Assembly (NCBI RefSeq): GCF_000972845.2
Contig: NC_040013.1
Coordinates: forward strand, 6,536,061-6,600,060
From: Larimichthys crocea
Lineage: Eukaryota; Chordata; Actinopteri; Sciaenidae
DNA: 64,000 nucleotides
Direction: 5' to 3'
Shown: in pieces, positions 10,069 through 22,100 of the stretch
Layout: every line of letters starts with the position of its first letter
Numbering within the stretch: the first letter of the stretch is position 1
Notes under the pieces: model-generated
What the model saw: only the letters and a program-made list of their open reading frames with translations
The model's database searches: none
What the model was told of the DNA's origin: nothing
Program-made: the position numbers and the translations under genes

Positions 10069-11703
10069 CTTGTTTATAGCAGGGATCAAAGACAGCCAAG
10101 TCATTATCAGACAGTGGAGGTGGACCTTCCTCCTTCAGGGATGGGACATGCTCTTCTGCCACGGAGTCAAACAGTGAATCGAATTCTTCCTGTGATTCTT
10201 GTGATTGGTGGTTTCTGGCTAGGGATGGGTCAGGAGACGGGCCTGGAGGAGAAAACAAGATTAATAATGAAAGAAAAGAAAATCACAGTGTCAGTTCTGG
10301 CAGATTTGTCTCCCCTCCATCCTCCATCGTCGTACCTCTGTCATCCAGCTCTGCATCGCTGAGCTCCTCTTGCTCTTCTTCTCTAGGAGAGCCTCCCATC
10401 TCGCTGTAAGCCTCGGCCGCCACCTCCGGTTCTCCCACCTCCAAGCCCACGTTGATGCCCAGATCCTGGGGTAAGGTGGGAGCCTCCCTCCCCTCCTCCT
10501 CCTCTGCTGGTTCACAGTCAGAGGCCCTCCGCTTGGGTAGGGGAATGAGAGGGGGAGGCAGAGGCCCGGCGGAGGACAGAGGGGTGGAATCTAGAGGCCT
10601 TGTGACCTCACCACCCTGAGAGGAGAGAGGAAAGGGAGAAAGTAACATTGTGACTCTTTTTCTGCCACTTCATATCTGTATCACTTTCTCTGTGTGAGCG
10701 GCTCTTACTCTGAAGAAGTCCTTGAGCTGTGGGCTGTTGTAGAGTGCAGGTATGGTGGTAGTAAATGAAAGCATGGCCTCTGTGGCCTTCCTCCTCTCCT
10801 CAATCACAGCCTCGTCAAACCTCCCTGAAACACAGAAGAACAGCAGCCATTTGTCAGGCTGTGGTTTGCCTTTGTGCAATCAACCTGGCAGCAAAGCAGC
10901 CTTGAAACTCAGTACAAACAGCGACTGTCCGTTGGCTGGAAAATTACATAATCGGCCGAGAGGAAATGACAAAACGCTCAAAAATCTGCTACAACGCGAC
11001 AAACCACAGCCACAAAAGCAACAGTCAGTGATCGTGGCACTGGTTGCATCTAACAGCCATATCACAATCTTTATACCAAAGACGTGTGCGCGAGGGAACG
11101 GTGGAAACTCCTCTTGTCTTCTGAACAGGTTCTTGTGCGTGTAGGCCAACTCCCCGTGGAGCTTCTTCAGCTCAGAGAACCTCCTCCACACGACCACCTC
11201 CTTCACATCTTCCGGGTGACGCTTGGACACGAACTACAAAAAGGACACAGAGGACAGATCAAACACGTGTAAGCATGGTGACTAAAGCCTGATTCTGTAT
11301 GCATGCCGGCCTCCACTCAGGGGTATTAACGTGGTCATGGGGGGGTGCTGGAGATCATGGACTGATCACAAGGTCAGTGTGCTGCTCACTGAGAGGCATT
11401 GTCTCACATAAAAGGCTCTTTGTGTTTGTGCATCTGTCTGTTTGAGTCAGCTTTTTCATGACTAGTAAACAAATAAGTCACCTATGACAGAGTTACTGTG
11501 GGTGCAAGTCAACACAGAGGTGAAATAACGTGACATGTCTGCAAACCTGAGGTAAATCAGACATGATAACAACACTGATCGCAGACAGATGAAGAGAGAC
11601 TGACCCGCGCTGTCACTTTGTACTCCGTGTGCCCCTTCTCGTGTGATCGTGGGTCGGAAACGGTGAAGAAGCGGTAATATTCATCTTTGGCTTTCCGTGA
11701 CAT
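10069..11703 (-). CDS. snx15: Sorting nexin 15 (snx15), second copy, exons 1-5 intact, 3' end missing
   Basis: Minus-strand exons are 11605-11703, 11077-11233, 10709-10824, 10336-10615 and 10069-10242. All have consensus-type splice sites (exon 1 donor GTCAGT) and consistent phases. The start at 11703 gives MSRKAKDEYYRFFTVSDPRS, matching the usual SNX15 N-terminus. The PX domain covers roughly residues 9-125, with the phosphoinositide-binding basic stretch W49-R50-R51-F52 and the FPPFP loop at 76-80. Residues 125-275 form the acidic, proline-rich linker (PLPPPLIPLP, LAVFDP). The MIT exon and last exon are absent: the sequence instead runs into the contig start at 9593. Splicing this set to exons 6-7 at 2812-3009 and 761-888 gives exactly 384 codons including the stop (383 residues), with the MIT domain at about 299-370. 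Human SNX15 is somewhat shorter. This is the better sequence for the 5' two-thirds of the gene. Confidence 0.92.
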
Positions 11704-12229
11704 GTCCTGTCCTCGGTGATCACAGACGAGCAGCGTGTCTGAGAGGCACAGAAACAAACAAACAAACAGACAAACAAACAAACAGAGGCTGGAGGAGCTC
11801 TGTTGTGATTCCTCTGTCCCTCCTCTACGCTCACTTCCTGGTCGGTGACGTGTGCTCATGCGTGATTACGTGCTGTAGACGCTCGACGTCAAATTATTTA
11901 TTTATTTTTTCCCATTTTTGATGTATTTCTGTCTTTAGTCTTAAGCTTATTTTTATTATCACTAGTGAGGATACATTTTTAAAAAATGTTTATATATATA
12001 TATTTTTTTGTTGCTTATTGTTGTAAAAAAAATATTTGGAACACAGCCCATAGACTATTTTTAAATGCTAAATTAGTCTAATGTAATATTCACAATCCAC
12101 TCATTTAATTTGAATTTGCCTCCAAATTGTGCAAAAAAAAAAGGCTGTATGTGACAAGTTGAATTAATAATTACAGTTGCAATTTAGTGTCCAGTTTCTA
12201 CAGTAGATAGATAGATATTATTAAAGTAC

Positions 12230-12260
<31 letters not shown>

Positions 12261-13752
12261 GTCTGTCTGTCTGTCTGTCTGTCTGTGGTGGACCACCATG
12301 GTGGACTGCAGTCTCACTCTCTGGTAACTAAAATACAACAAATTCATACTTTCGGGTGATTATAAACCGATGAAAATATAATTGTGAATATTATACTATA
12401 CAATACTGTACAAAGTATAATACTGGTAATATAAAATATATTTTGACAATGCAATTCTTACGCACACATAAAGTCACATATTTCATTTTTAACCACACTC
12501 TGACACCCTAAACTAAAATATCTGTTTATTTTTATCAGCAAGTAAAAGTGATAATGTCAAGGTAATATTAGGCTTACAGCTTGTAGTCATTATATCATAA
12601 AGCAAACAGTGGTCACTATTAATGACAGTGGGATAAACATAGGGGTGTTGTAGAATCATAGAAGTGTTGTCCATCAGGCTGTTTGCATTTGCAGAGCAAA
12701 TGCTGCTAAAATTAGCAAAATGTTTGCAATTAAATGAGAAGTGGATCCAATGCTGCTACACAGGGCCATATTATTATGTAAAATCATTACATCAACTTCT
12801 AAATTCTACTAAAAACTAATTGATTTAAGAATAATGGCTGATTTAGATTTAAGTCCGAGTCAAATATGATATGTGTAATCATCATCTGTATTGTCCTTTG
12901 ACCAGTTTTTTAAAAACAGTGTAGGGACCAGTGGAATACTCCAGGAGGCGCTAAATATTCATGTAATGTACACATGAAGTCTAAGAAAATGAGCAGGGGA
13001 CAGCAAATAAAAAGTGTAACACAATTTTATAATGATTTTTTTCTTTGATGATACATTTGTAATATAAGCAGTTTAAATTTGCATACAAATTGCTTGCAGG
13101 TAAACTAATATGAGCGTCTGTGTCTCTGTGACATGAAGCTCTAATCCTTACCCTGTGTGAGACAATGCAACAAAGAGAGCGACGACAGACTTTACTGTAA
13201 TGCTGAGGAAGCTCCAGCTGTGCGTTCATACTGTGCAACAATGATAAACAATCCCTTCCAATGAGCTGTGTCATTCCAGCAGCTGAAACTATCCATTTTT
13301 ACTTTATTTAATTTACATTTTTATCAAAATTCAGCAGATCCTTGAGTCAGTGGTTCATATCATGTCAAAACCTTCCCAGGGCCTTGAACAAGGTATAGCC
13401 TGTGAGTGTGGGTTTATATCTAACAGGCTGTAGCTCTGAGATTGTTATTTTTTCTGGTAATTACCTGTTAAACTGAGTGGGGGATGTGTGCAGACACAAA
13501 TGAGGTCAATATTTAATTTTCTGCACGCCTGGTTAGGCTGAAAGCTGACTAACAGAAGCCAAACAGGTTGTGTCTTCCTCTACCTTCATACACAGAGGTA
13601 CACGTGACCATAGACATATATACATATATACATACATGTATATATGTCTATGCACGTGACTCCATGCATACGAGTGGTGCACAGAGTATAGACACATTGA
13701 ACGCAATCTGCTTTGACATATTCATGACAGTGAGTCAACGTTACATGTAAAA
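11704..13752. other. Spacer upstream of snx15, second copy
   Basis: This is the counterpart of 5783-7746 and includes the probable snx15 promoter just above 11703. It contains the tetranucleotide repeat at 12231-12287 and extra segments near 12625-12665 and 13075-13135 that the first copy lacks. No gene is recognised. Confidence 0.6.
12231..12287. repeat. (ATCT)n(GTCT)n microsatellite, second copy
   Basis: A run of ATCT units changes to GTCT units. It is at the same genomic position as 6284-6378 but has a different unit count. Confidence 0.9.
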
Positions 13753-13824
13753 TAGCAGAGGATGGTTTCGATCCATCGACCTCTGGGTTATGGGCCCAGC
13801 ACGCTTCCGCTGCGCCACTCTGCT
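13753..13824 (-). tRNA. Initiator tRNA-Met (CAT), second copy
   Basis: It has the same 72-base sequence and terminator (TTTT at 13752-13749) as the copy at 7747-7818. If the duplication is an assembly artefact, there is one gene here, not two. Confidence 0.97.
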
Positions 13825-15534
13825 TTCATGTAGAGAACAAGAGAGGGAACAAATGCCGTGGCCGTGAATGTGAACTGTTTGAAATTCATCTCACAAAGAG
13901 GGGCCCTGTTACATAACATCAAGACAGCCATTGTTTCCTGCTGGCAGAAAAGGGTTTGTGCTGGGGACAGAGAAAGGGGCTGAGAGGAGGGAACAGTCTG
14001 AAAAGGAGAGAAGAGATGGATGTGAACAGGCAGTAAAAAAGAGACATAATTATAATGTGTCAAATACAAATGGTGAAATTTCAAAGATATTCTTGAATTT
14101 GTCATGAAACTTAGTTCTTGATGAAGTTGGGAATAAGGATGTCTTCTTTTTGTGTTTCTTTCAAAATACTGTGTTCAATGCATTTTATTCTTTTATATGC
14201 TATATGTTGTGATGTGTTTCTTTGGTGAATGCACTAATGAACTAATGCATGTTCGCTTTGTCCATATTAGCTGTCCATTCATGGCAGTAAAGAGTCCACA
14301 ATGAACAGTCTCCCCTTTGTCTGTGAGGGGAAACTGGGCTGCACATTCTCATGTGAAGACAAAGACAAAGATCAGGAGGGTCCGAGAGACAAAAATGGAA
14401 GAAGAGAGAGAGAGAGAAAGTAGAGTTGTAAAAGGCATGGTGAGTGTGTGTGTGTGTACACCAGCAGTATAAGTACAGTAAAGAACATAAAGCAGTAAAA
14501 TTACACAATATGACAAAGTCCCTATGATGTACGCCCAGCATTACTGAATGTGTGTGTTGCATGAACTCATAAAATGTTACACTGATAACTTTCCCTGTAA
14601 ATCATTCTTTAAATATCATGTAACATAGTGATCTATGGATTTTTCTTTTGTCTCCTGCTGCAATCAGGAAAAAAGTTTAGTTTATTTAGTTTCATTAGGA
14701 ATGTATGGTAGGAGCTAATGGAAGAACAAATGCTATAATTAGAACTTGATTTTATGTAACAAATAAATGACTCAATCCAAGGCAGCAAAAACATATGAAC
14801 ATACTGTATACAAGTGTATATTTGAGGGGAAGAATGGCAATGGGAACCACACCGCTTCAGTATGAGCAGACTGCACCTCACAGTGAAAGCCTGAAAACAA
14901 TGACATGAAAGCGCCCCAGAGACTTCAGCCAAACTAGTCTAAACTGGTTCAGGTCTGCCCTGCCGTGCTCACAGCCTCTTGCAAAATAAACTCTCTCAGA
15001 GGGATCAGAGGAGGATTTACAGTGAGGCCCTGTGTGTGTGTGCGAGAGTGTGTGAACCCCTCCAGAGACTCTAGTTTTGTTGCTGAACAATACATGGAAC
15101 TGCAGGCACCTCTAACATAAAACATTTAGGGATTTTGGAAAGATACAATGAGTTCTTTATTTTTTGCAAAAGTTCTGCATTTTCAGCTACCAATCTACAG
15201 GTATTCCTGCAATACACACATGAAATCTCACATGATCATACAGCACTTCTTGCTGCTGATGTACCTAACTGGTATCTGCAGTAAGCTGTTATGTCTATCC
15301 TGAAACACCAGTGTAATGTAACATAGAATATCTGTTTCTGTCTTCCTCCCTTCCTGCCTCACAAAAACAGGCACATTGTCTGTGTCCTTTCTATGTGTGA
15401 GGGTGCAGACCTGTGATGGATTTAGTGATCGTCCCCTCCTCGCCTGCCAAACAAAAACAAAGCATACTGATTTTTACGACAAACAGGACAGGACTTTGGC
15501 TGAGGGACTTCATCAGTGTCCTCTGTGAACTTAC
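13825..15534. other. Intergenic DNA, second copy
   Basis: I see no gene that I can support. The sequence parallels 7819-9514. Confidence 0.6.
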
Positions 15535-15630
15535 ATTAGTGTAGTGTTGTGTGAACTCGTCGGTCTTGTAAGTTCTGATCTTTTCAGGTGTACCGTTGTA
15601 GCTCCAAGCTGTTTTTCCATTAATACCCAT
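15535..15630 (-). other. Weak candidate coding exon of unknown gene
   Basis: On the minus strand an ATG in fair initiation context (purine at -3, G at +4) opens 32 codons beginning MGINGKTAWSYNGTPEK. The last codon is followed at once by a perfect GTAAGT donor (15534-15529). I recognise no family. No matching downstream exon was found between here and snx15, and the counterpart in the first copy (9515-9582) carries indels. It may be chance, or an exon of an unrecognised minus-strand transcript. Confidence 0.2.
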
Positions 15631-18170
15631 TGCTATGTTCCCCTTCTAAATTTTGCCACACCCTTAACTCATAAACATGTTTACCCATCCCTGCCCCCTC
15701 CTCTTTCTTTCTGTCTGCCCTTTCCCCTCTTTTTTCTGGCTCCCCCTCCTCCTCTCTTGGCCACTCCTTCCTTACTCTTATTTCCTGAACATATAACCTC
15801 TCATCTGTCTGTTCCGCTCTCCTTGTTTTTCTCCCCCCACATATCCCAAAATCCAACTTCAGCGTCTCTTCCGAACATTCTTCCCTTTATTGCCTTTCGT
15901 CCGTTTTTAAGAGTTAAGAAAACAGGGAAGATCCCTCTGATATACTACCTCACGTTTCTGTCCACCACACTTCCTGGATCACCAGTACAGAGCGTCATCA
16001 CATCAGCCAGTTGTCAACAGCTCCGTTACAGCCTGACTCCGCCAAGCACACACACGATCAACAGGCCTGAGATAAAAACAGAAACAGATGGCGTGTGTTT
16101 GAGTTTGTCTAGAGGAGAGAGATGGATAGTGTGTTCTTATTTTGTTCCTGATTGATTTTTGGACTGCTAAGAGTTCAGTTGGAGGCACTGCCAGTACCAT
16201 GATGTTGTAAAATTTGATCATGGCACACTTATTGAGGTGGCAGCCCCTGACCCAAATATAGAAAGGCCTGTATTTAGAAAGATGTTACTGTGAGCACCAA
16301 GAGCTTGCCTGACAGGCAAATGTGTGTTTTTTAGGCGTACCTGTAGACTGAACCAAAATATATATGTACACAAAACAAGCACACACACATTTGTGGGGAG
16401 GTGGAGCCAGACAGAAAGAAAACAGGAAGGGTGAAGTAGAAAAAGACAGTGTAGATTCTGGGGTGGAAGCCAAAAAGAGAAGTGAGATATAATTCAAAAT
16501 GACACAACTGTGACGTCATCATCATCAATCAGTCATGAAAAGCCTTTTCTTGTCTTTGCCATTTTAATCTAATAAGTGCCAAATACAATGAAAATGCAAC
16601 AATGTTATACACAGACCAAACATGCTGGGAATTCAAGCATTGTTTACACTGAGAGATATCAATGCATATGTGTTTTCTCATATTTTGGTTTTTGATTGAC
16701 TTTTATGTTGTCCCTTACTGAGATAAATAATATCCCAATTCTCCTTCTCTTCGTCTTTAACTGTAACCTGTACAAACATGCCCTGAAACATATCATATAT
16801 ACTTTTACATAATACTTTATATAATTGGCATAGGGATTTCAGGGGTGTTTCTTCCTAGAAGCCTGCCTCTTGTGGTAATTCAATGAGGGTCAACAACAGC
16901 TGGGGAAAGCTTCAGAGCACAGGCACAGACAGAAGGACATTAGCTGATCGCAAATGTTCTGTGAAATTGAATACAGACCGCATTAATAATTCAAATCAGT
17001 GATCAACATCATTAATTTGGTAAGCCTTTATTCAATGGGAGTAAACAGCAGTAACGTCAACAACAACGTGACATTTCAAAAAAGGGATCAACAAGCTATT
17101 TTTAGAGCCTTGTACTGTCTGCGTCAGTTTAAACTCTGCACCACGGATCCTGTTTAAAAAGTTTGGATATTATGGTGATAATAAGGGACTTGTCTCTCTC
17201 TCTGGAACTAGTTTATGAGGCAGATCACTGTCTGCTTCCCATCAAGTACTCCAATCCAATCAATCACTTATTGTTTTTTTAATCATTTGCTTCCTGCAGC
17301 AGCTCAGTGATTAAGATGAAATTTAAAAGCCATGCAAGTGCAGTTCAGCCTAGACTTTTTTCTTTTTTGTTTTGTTTTATTTGATTATATTGGTTTTCAC
17401 TATAGCGTGGGTATGATAATATCAGCCTGAAGAGATTACTCTGTGAATGTTTGTCATGTTAATGGAGGAAGGTAACGGTGCATTCAAGGTCTGTATGGTA
17501 AAACAGAAGAAGATCAGTGGAGAACAGAGTCTCCACTGATCAGATGATTAATGGCAACACGGTTTGTGCAGCTGGTAATATATCATCTTGAGGTAAAAGT
17601 TTGCATTACCAAAATGAACTTTTAACAGAATATTTTCAGCATTGCTCAATGATAAGAATTCTGCAGCATAAAAACATTACATTGCAAAAGACACAGAGTA
17701 GCAGTCTCCTCTGGCCCCTATTTATACTCCTAAAAGAAAACACAAAAGAGAGCCCTGGGCAAAATAACCTTAAAGTTCTGCATTCAGCGTCTATTGAACA
17801 AACTGGGGCAAAGGCTAAAACAGACACAATAAACAACATAATCAATAACCAATTACGTGTACACAAAAGACTCATGTTACACATAGTCAGAATAGAAAAT
17901 GACCTATAGTTAAATGTATATCTATGTACAAATCCTTGTAAACAAAGGTTGAATGGATAAACATAAAGTGAGTGGTTATGCACAATGTGTGTGTGTGTGA
18001 ACTAGATGTTTTTTTCTCTGTGCTCTGTATCATCTATCATAGGTCTATAAACAAGAACATGTAGTGGCCATAAATAGATTTTAAAATGTTGGTTTGGACT
18101 GTGTAGTTTGATTCTAGGAAGAAAGAGAGAGAGAGAGAGACGCATAGTAGACTGATCCCCTCTCCTCCCC
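15631..18170. other. Intergenic region between snx15 and slc3a2
   Basis: The two genes are divergently oriented across this stretch. It contains a pyrimidine-rich tract on the plus strand (about 15660-15840) and ordinary AT-rich DNA. No RNA gene or conserved coding exon was recognised. Confidence 0.6.
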
Positions 18171-18308
18171 CCGAGAGGCGGGGAAACCTGCGCTACAAAT
18201 ACAGAGCGGCTGTCCATGAAACCAGATTAGTTGACCGACCGAGAGGATAAACTGCTACAGAAGACAGAAACAAACCCGGACTACCAATTATACGTTGTTT
18301 TTTTACAG
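18125..18308 (+). promoter_or_regulatory. slc3a2: slc3a2 core promoter region and noncoding exon 1
   Basis: A (GA)n tract is followed by a C-rich stretch and a GC box (gaggcgggga, about 18175-18184), without a convincing TATA box. Transcription probably starts shortly after, near 18200-18230. Exon 1 ends at 18308 with the donor GTAATG. Intron 1 runs to 19139, and coding begins in exon 2. The start position is inferred. Confidence 0.6.
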
Positions 18309-18432
18309 GTAATGTTGAGTTTTCTTCCACTTTGTAGCCACAGGACAAGTTAAACACTGTTTTTTTTTAACAGCGGCTCTGAAAGTAGCTCTGCGGTTGT
18401 ACCTCGTGTAAATGACGTGATAGTGACGGATG

Positions 18433-18441
18433 GTTTCATCA
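18433..18441 (-). promoter_or_regulatory. Possible amino-acid response (ATF4) element in slc3a2 intron 1
   Basis: The plus strand gtttcatca is TGATGAAAC on the minus strand, fitting the C/EBP-ATF response element TGATGNAAN. A CRE-like TGACGTGA lies nearby at 18413-18420. SLC3A2 is a known ATF4-responsive gene in mammals. A nine-base match occurs by chance often enough that this stays a suggestion. Confidence 0.4.
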
Positions 18442-19150
18442 TCTTTTACACGACGTCGAGCACATTATCGTGCTGCCGTTTCATATTAGTTCGGTTATTT
18501 TATTTGACTTGACTTGAGTTACTCTGTTTAAACGAGCGTGGCAACATATTTAAAGACGTTTTTAACTGTTTTGTTTTCTTAAAGCAACATTTAACAAAGC
18601 AGAAGCTCAAACTGGCGACTATTTTTACTACTTCCGGTGTAATTTATTTAAAAAAAATAAAGTGTGTGTTAATATGTCGAACATTTTTGTTTTTAACGTG
18701 GTTATAAAGCGTGTCATTGACGTGTTGATTTCCATCCTCATTGTGGAGGTGGGGGGTCTTACAGAAAGGATAGGAGGGGGTAAAGAGTAGCTAATCGCTG
18801 CGGTCTTATTGTGAAGGGCCACATTTTTCCGTTGATATAGCAACAGTTCAACAGGTGTTTCTCTTAGGAAACCTTTTCAAAAGTTGTAGAAAATTAAAAA
18901 ATATATAAAGTTTAAATAGCTAACTTTAAAGTTTCCATCTGAGCTGTTGCTAACGTTCCTTAGCAACAAGGCTGGTAGGTGATTTCTAGCTTTTCACAGG
19001 TAGAGCAACATTTCAGGTGACCAATCAGGTGAAACAATTCTCAGCACAGGTGTTCTGGTCCCACACACACACACACCCTTGTATGCCCTGAGGAAGAAAC
19101 TAATTACCTTAACAATCTGCTCCTCCTGTACCTTCCCAGATTGAACCACC

Positions 19151-22100
19151 ATGAATAAAGAAACTGAGATCGACATGAAGGACGTGGAGCTCAATGAGCT
19201 GGACCCTGAGAAGCAGCCCATTACAGGTGATGGCCAGGCTTCAGGCGGAGAGAAAAACGGCAGCGTCAAGCTGAAGGTTCCCGATGACGAGGTCGCATTC
19301 ACCGGCCTGTCCAAGGACGAGCTGATGAAGGTTGCTGGCACTCCAGGGTAAGAGTTGCTATAAACACTTAAAAAAACAAAACAAAGTCCCTGTGTTAGTG
19401 TGGTCTTAACATGTGTTTTTTTTTTTGTGTTTTAGATGGGTACGAACCCGTTGGGTGCTTCTTGTCCTGTTTTGGCTGGGCTGGGTAGGCATGCTGGCCG
19501 GAGCCATTGTGATCATAGTACAAGCCCCTCGCTGCAAACCCATCCCTGATATGACGTGGTGCAATGAAGGACCTCTGTACCAGATCAATGACGTCGAAGC
19601 CTTTTCTGGAGACTTGGCAGGTAAAGTACCAGTTCTTTTTAGTTGATCTTATTCCTTTTTTTGTTTGTTTTTTTGCTGATTATTGCATGTTTTTTTTCTG
19701 ATGGTGTCAGCACTCATTCCTCAAATAAAATGCTGAGATTATCTTTACAAAGTCGTCTGGTTTTGGTCTGGTACCGCACACTAATTCACAAGGGAGTCAC
19801 AAGTCTTGTGACAAAGTCTTGGGTTTCCTTAGTTCTGTGTGACCTATTTCAGCTTGCCAGATACTAAACCGCTGACTAGGTTGACAACGTGTGACTCAAG
19901 GTCTGAAGGACAGAAAAAGCTGACTACTCAGATCTTGCATATCTCTCCTCCTAGTTGAGGTTAAAGTTGCACAATCCAGTACTCTACAAGACTTCATTTA
20001 CAATCTCAAACTTGATTTAAAATAGTTTCTTTCAGGCTTTTATTTTCATCAGATGATACCTTTTTACAAATATCAGATGTTTCTTCCAAGAGGCAGAAGG
20101 GAAGGACAGATTGTACTGCTGTTCTTAAAGTGAATTCGAGGAAGCACACGTGTTTCCAACAGGCTTTGGGCAGAGTTCCAACAACCACATGTGACTTGGT
20201 GGTCTTTTTCATATAAGGGATCTCCTTGTGCTCAGGCTTCACATGGCCAGCAGAGGGTGTGGAAGGAGGCATTCACATGCTCCCGCCTTGGGTCAATAAC
20301 TGTCTCCTAAATCACTAAAATGTCTCTGGAGCCTTCTGTCCTCTCTTCTTTGCCCTCTGGCCCTGCTACCTTTCACACATCAGCTCAGTCTTGTCTTTCC
20401 CCAATGTGAAAATCACACTGACATGACATTTCCCTCTCCCTACTGTTTGTCTGTAGGTGTTGAATCCAAGTTGGACAACATAAACCAGTTGAAGGTGAAA
20501 GGCCTGGTCCTCGGCCCCATTCACAATGTCCAGAAAGACCAGTCAATCACCCTGAACCTTCAAGAGATTAAACCGGACCTCGGAACAAAGGATAACCTGA
20601 AAGCTGTGCTGGACAGGGCCCACAAGAAGAGTAGGTCTTCAACCAGGATCACATATGTTGGCGTAAACGACTCAAGTTCTGACCTTTACTAACTGTCCTT
20701 GTTCTCTTAGGTATTTCTGTGGTGCTCGACCTGACTCCAAACTACCAAGGAAATTCTAACTGGTTCAGCGATAAAAATGGCTTGGATGACGTAGTGGAGA
20801 AAGTCAAGGTAGGAAACAAACCCGATGTTGTGTAATCCATCAATTACTAACCCTTTAAGTGTGTGAGGGGAGACACTTTGGGTCAAAGTGTAGTATTAAA
20901 ACAAAAAGTCTAAAATGCTTTTGTTTTCTTCCAGGCTGCAGCAGAGTACTGGCTGAACTTTGGTTTTGATGGCATCAAGATATCCGACCTCACTATTGCC
21001 GCCAGCTCTGCTGAGTGGTCGAACCTGCGGGCTGTCGTCCAAGGCAACGGCACCGACGACACCAAGAAGGGGTACCTACTGACTTTTTTTTGGTTTTGCA
21101 TTAACGCAATCTGTGCAGGAAAACAACGTTTTGGCTAAATTTAACTTTGCCTACAAAGACGGGAAAAGCAATTTTGAGCACTGACATGATTTATATAAGC
21201 AATTTTTTTTAAATAGCTGGTCTCATCAGAAGCTAAATTTGGTGTTTTTCTAGCTTTGGAGTTCCAAAAGAATGAAATGTCAGCTGACAGGGTTGTGTTT
21301 CCTGAGAGAAGGTGGAGATTAAAAGCATTCCAGTGCTGCAGGGGAGTGTGGGTGGGGGTTTGAGAGAGGCTTCCATTAGCCAATGGCACTTTCTACTCTT
21401 TTGTGGTAAAGCGACACCTTGTGGGAGGTTTGAGGAATGACACAAAATCCACTTTTTAAAGTCAGATTTCAACATTAAAGCGGGAATTTCAAGATCTTAA
21501 ATTATCAGAATTCTATGCTGTTAATACCATTTGTGCCATTGTCAGCATTTCCCATTGCTCTATAATCTCATCTCAACACATTCTTTCTCTCAGGGCACTG
21601 ATGGGCGTGGTTGAAGGTGTTTCAGCTGCAGATGTGTCACAGCTCATCAACACCACCGGTGTGGATATCATCCTGTCCGACCTGCTCAGCAGCAAAACCG
21701 GAGGTAGGCTGACTCGGCTACTAACAAGCTGCAGTTCCATTCCTGTGTGCAAACCAATCATTTGGTGCAAAGCGGTACTAATTTATCTCCTCTAAAATAT
21801 GTGCAGGAGTGGAGCGCATCCAGGCCATGGACACCCTTAACTCTCAGCAGAGGAATCTGGGCTGGGGTCTCGGTGCCACCCAACAGAAACAGATGTCTGC
21901 AAAGGGTCCGAAACTGGTCCATCTCTACCAGCTCCTGCTGTTTACCATGCCAGGAACTCCGGTGTTTACCTACGGAGATGAGATCGGCCTTACCGCAGGA
22001 GAGGTAAGCTACAGAACTGAGCAGATGTTTAAATGTTTCATTAACCTTACAGATGTGGCAGAGTGTAACCTTTGCCTTTCCCTTTTTTGTTTCCTTATCA

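Larger units (their letters stand above)
9796..15603. repeat. Large near-identical duplication, second copy
   Basis: This is the counterpart of 3834-9582. It keeps every snx15 reading frame open and carries extra bases at several places, for instance around 12625-12665 and 13075-13135. Sequence after 15603 continues into unique DNA, so this copy, not the first, is physically linked to slc3a2. Confidence 0.95.

Noticed and set aside
4139..11703. Two paralogous snx15 genes in tandem
   Set aside because: The near identity extends through noncoding DNA and stops at a contig edge, and the second copy lacks exons 6-7. A split allele explains this more simply, although a true duplication is not excluded.
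15544..16155. A 203-codon plus-strand open frame upstream of slc3a2
   Set aside because: It is dominated by a pyrimidine-rich tract giving Pro/Leu/Phe/Ser repeats. It has no recognisable domain, and the frame starts inside the duplicated segment. It is most likely a composition artefact.
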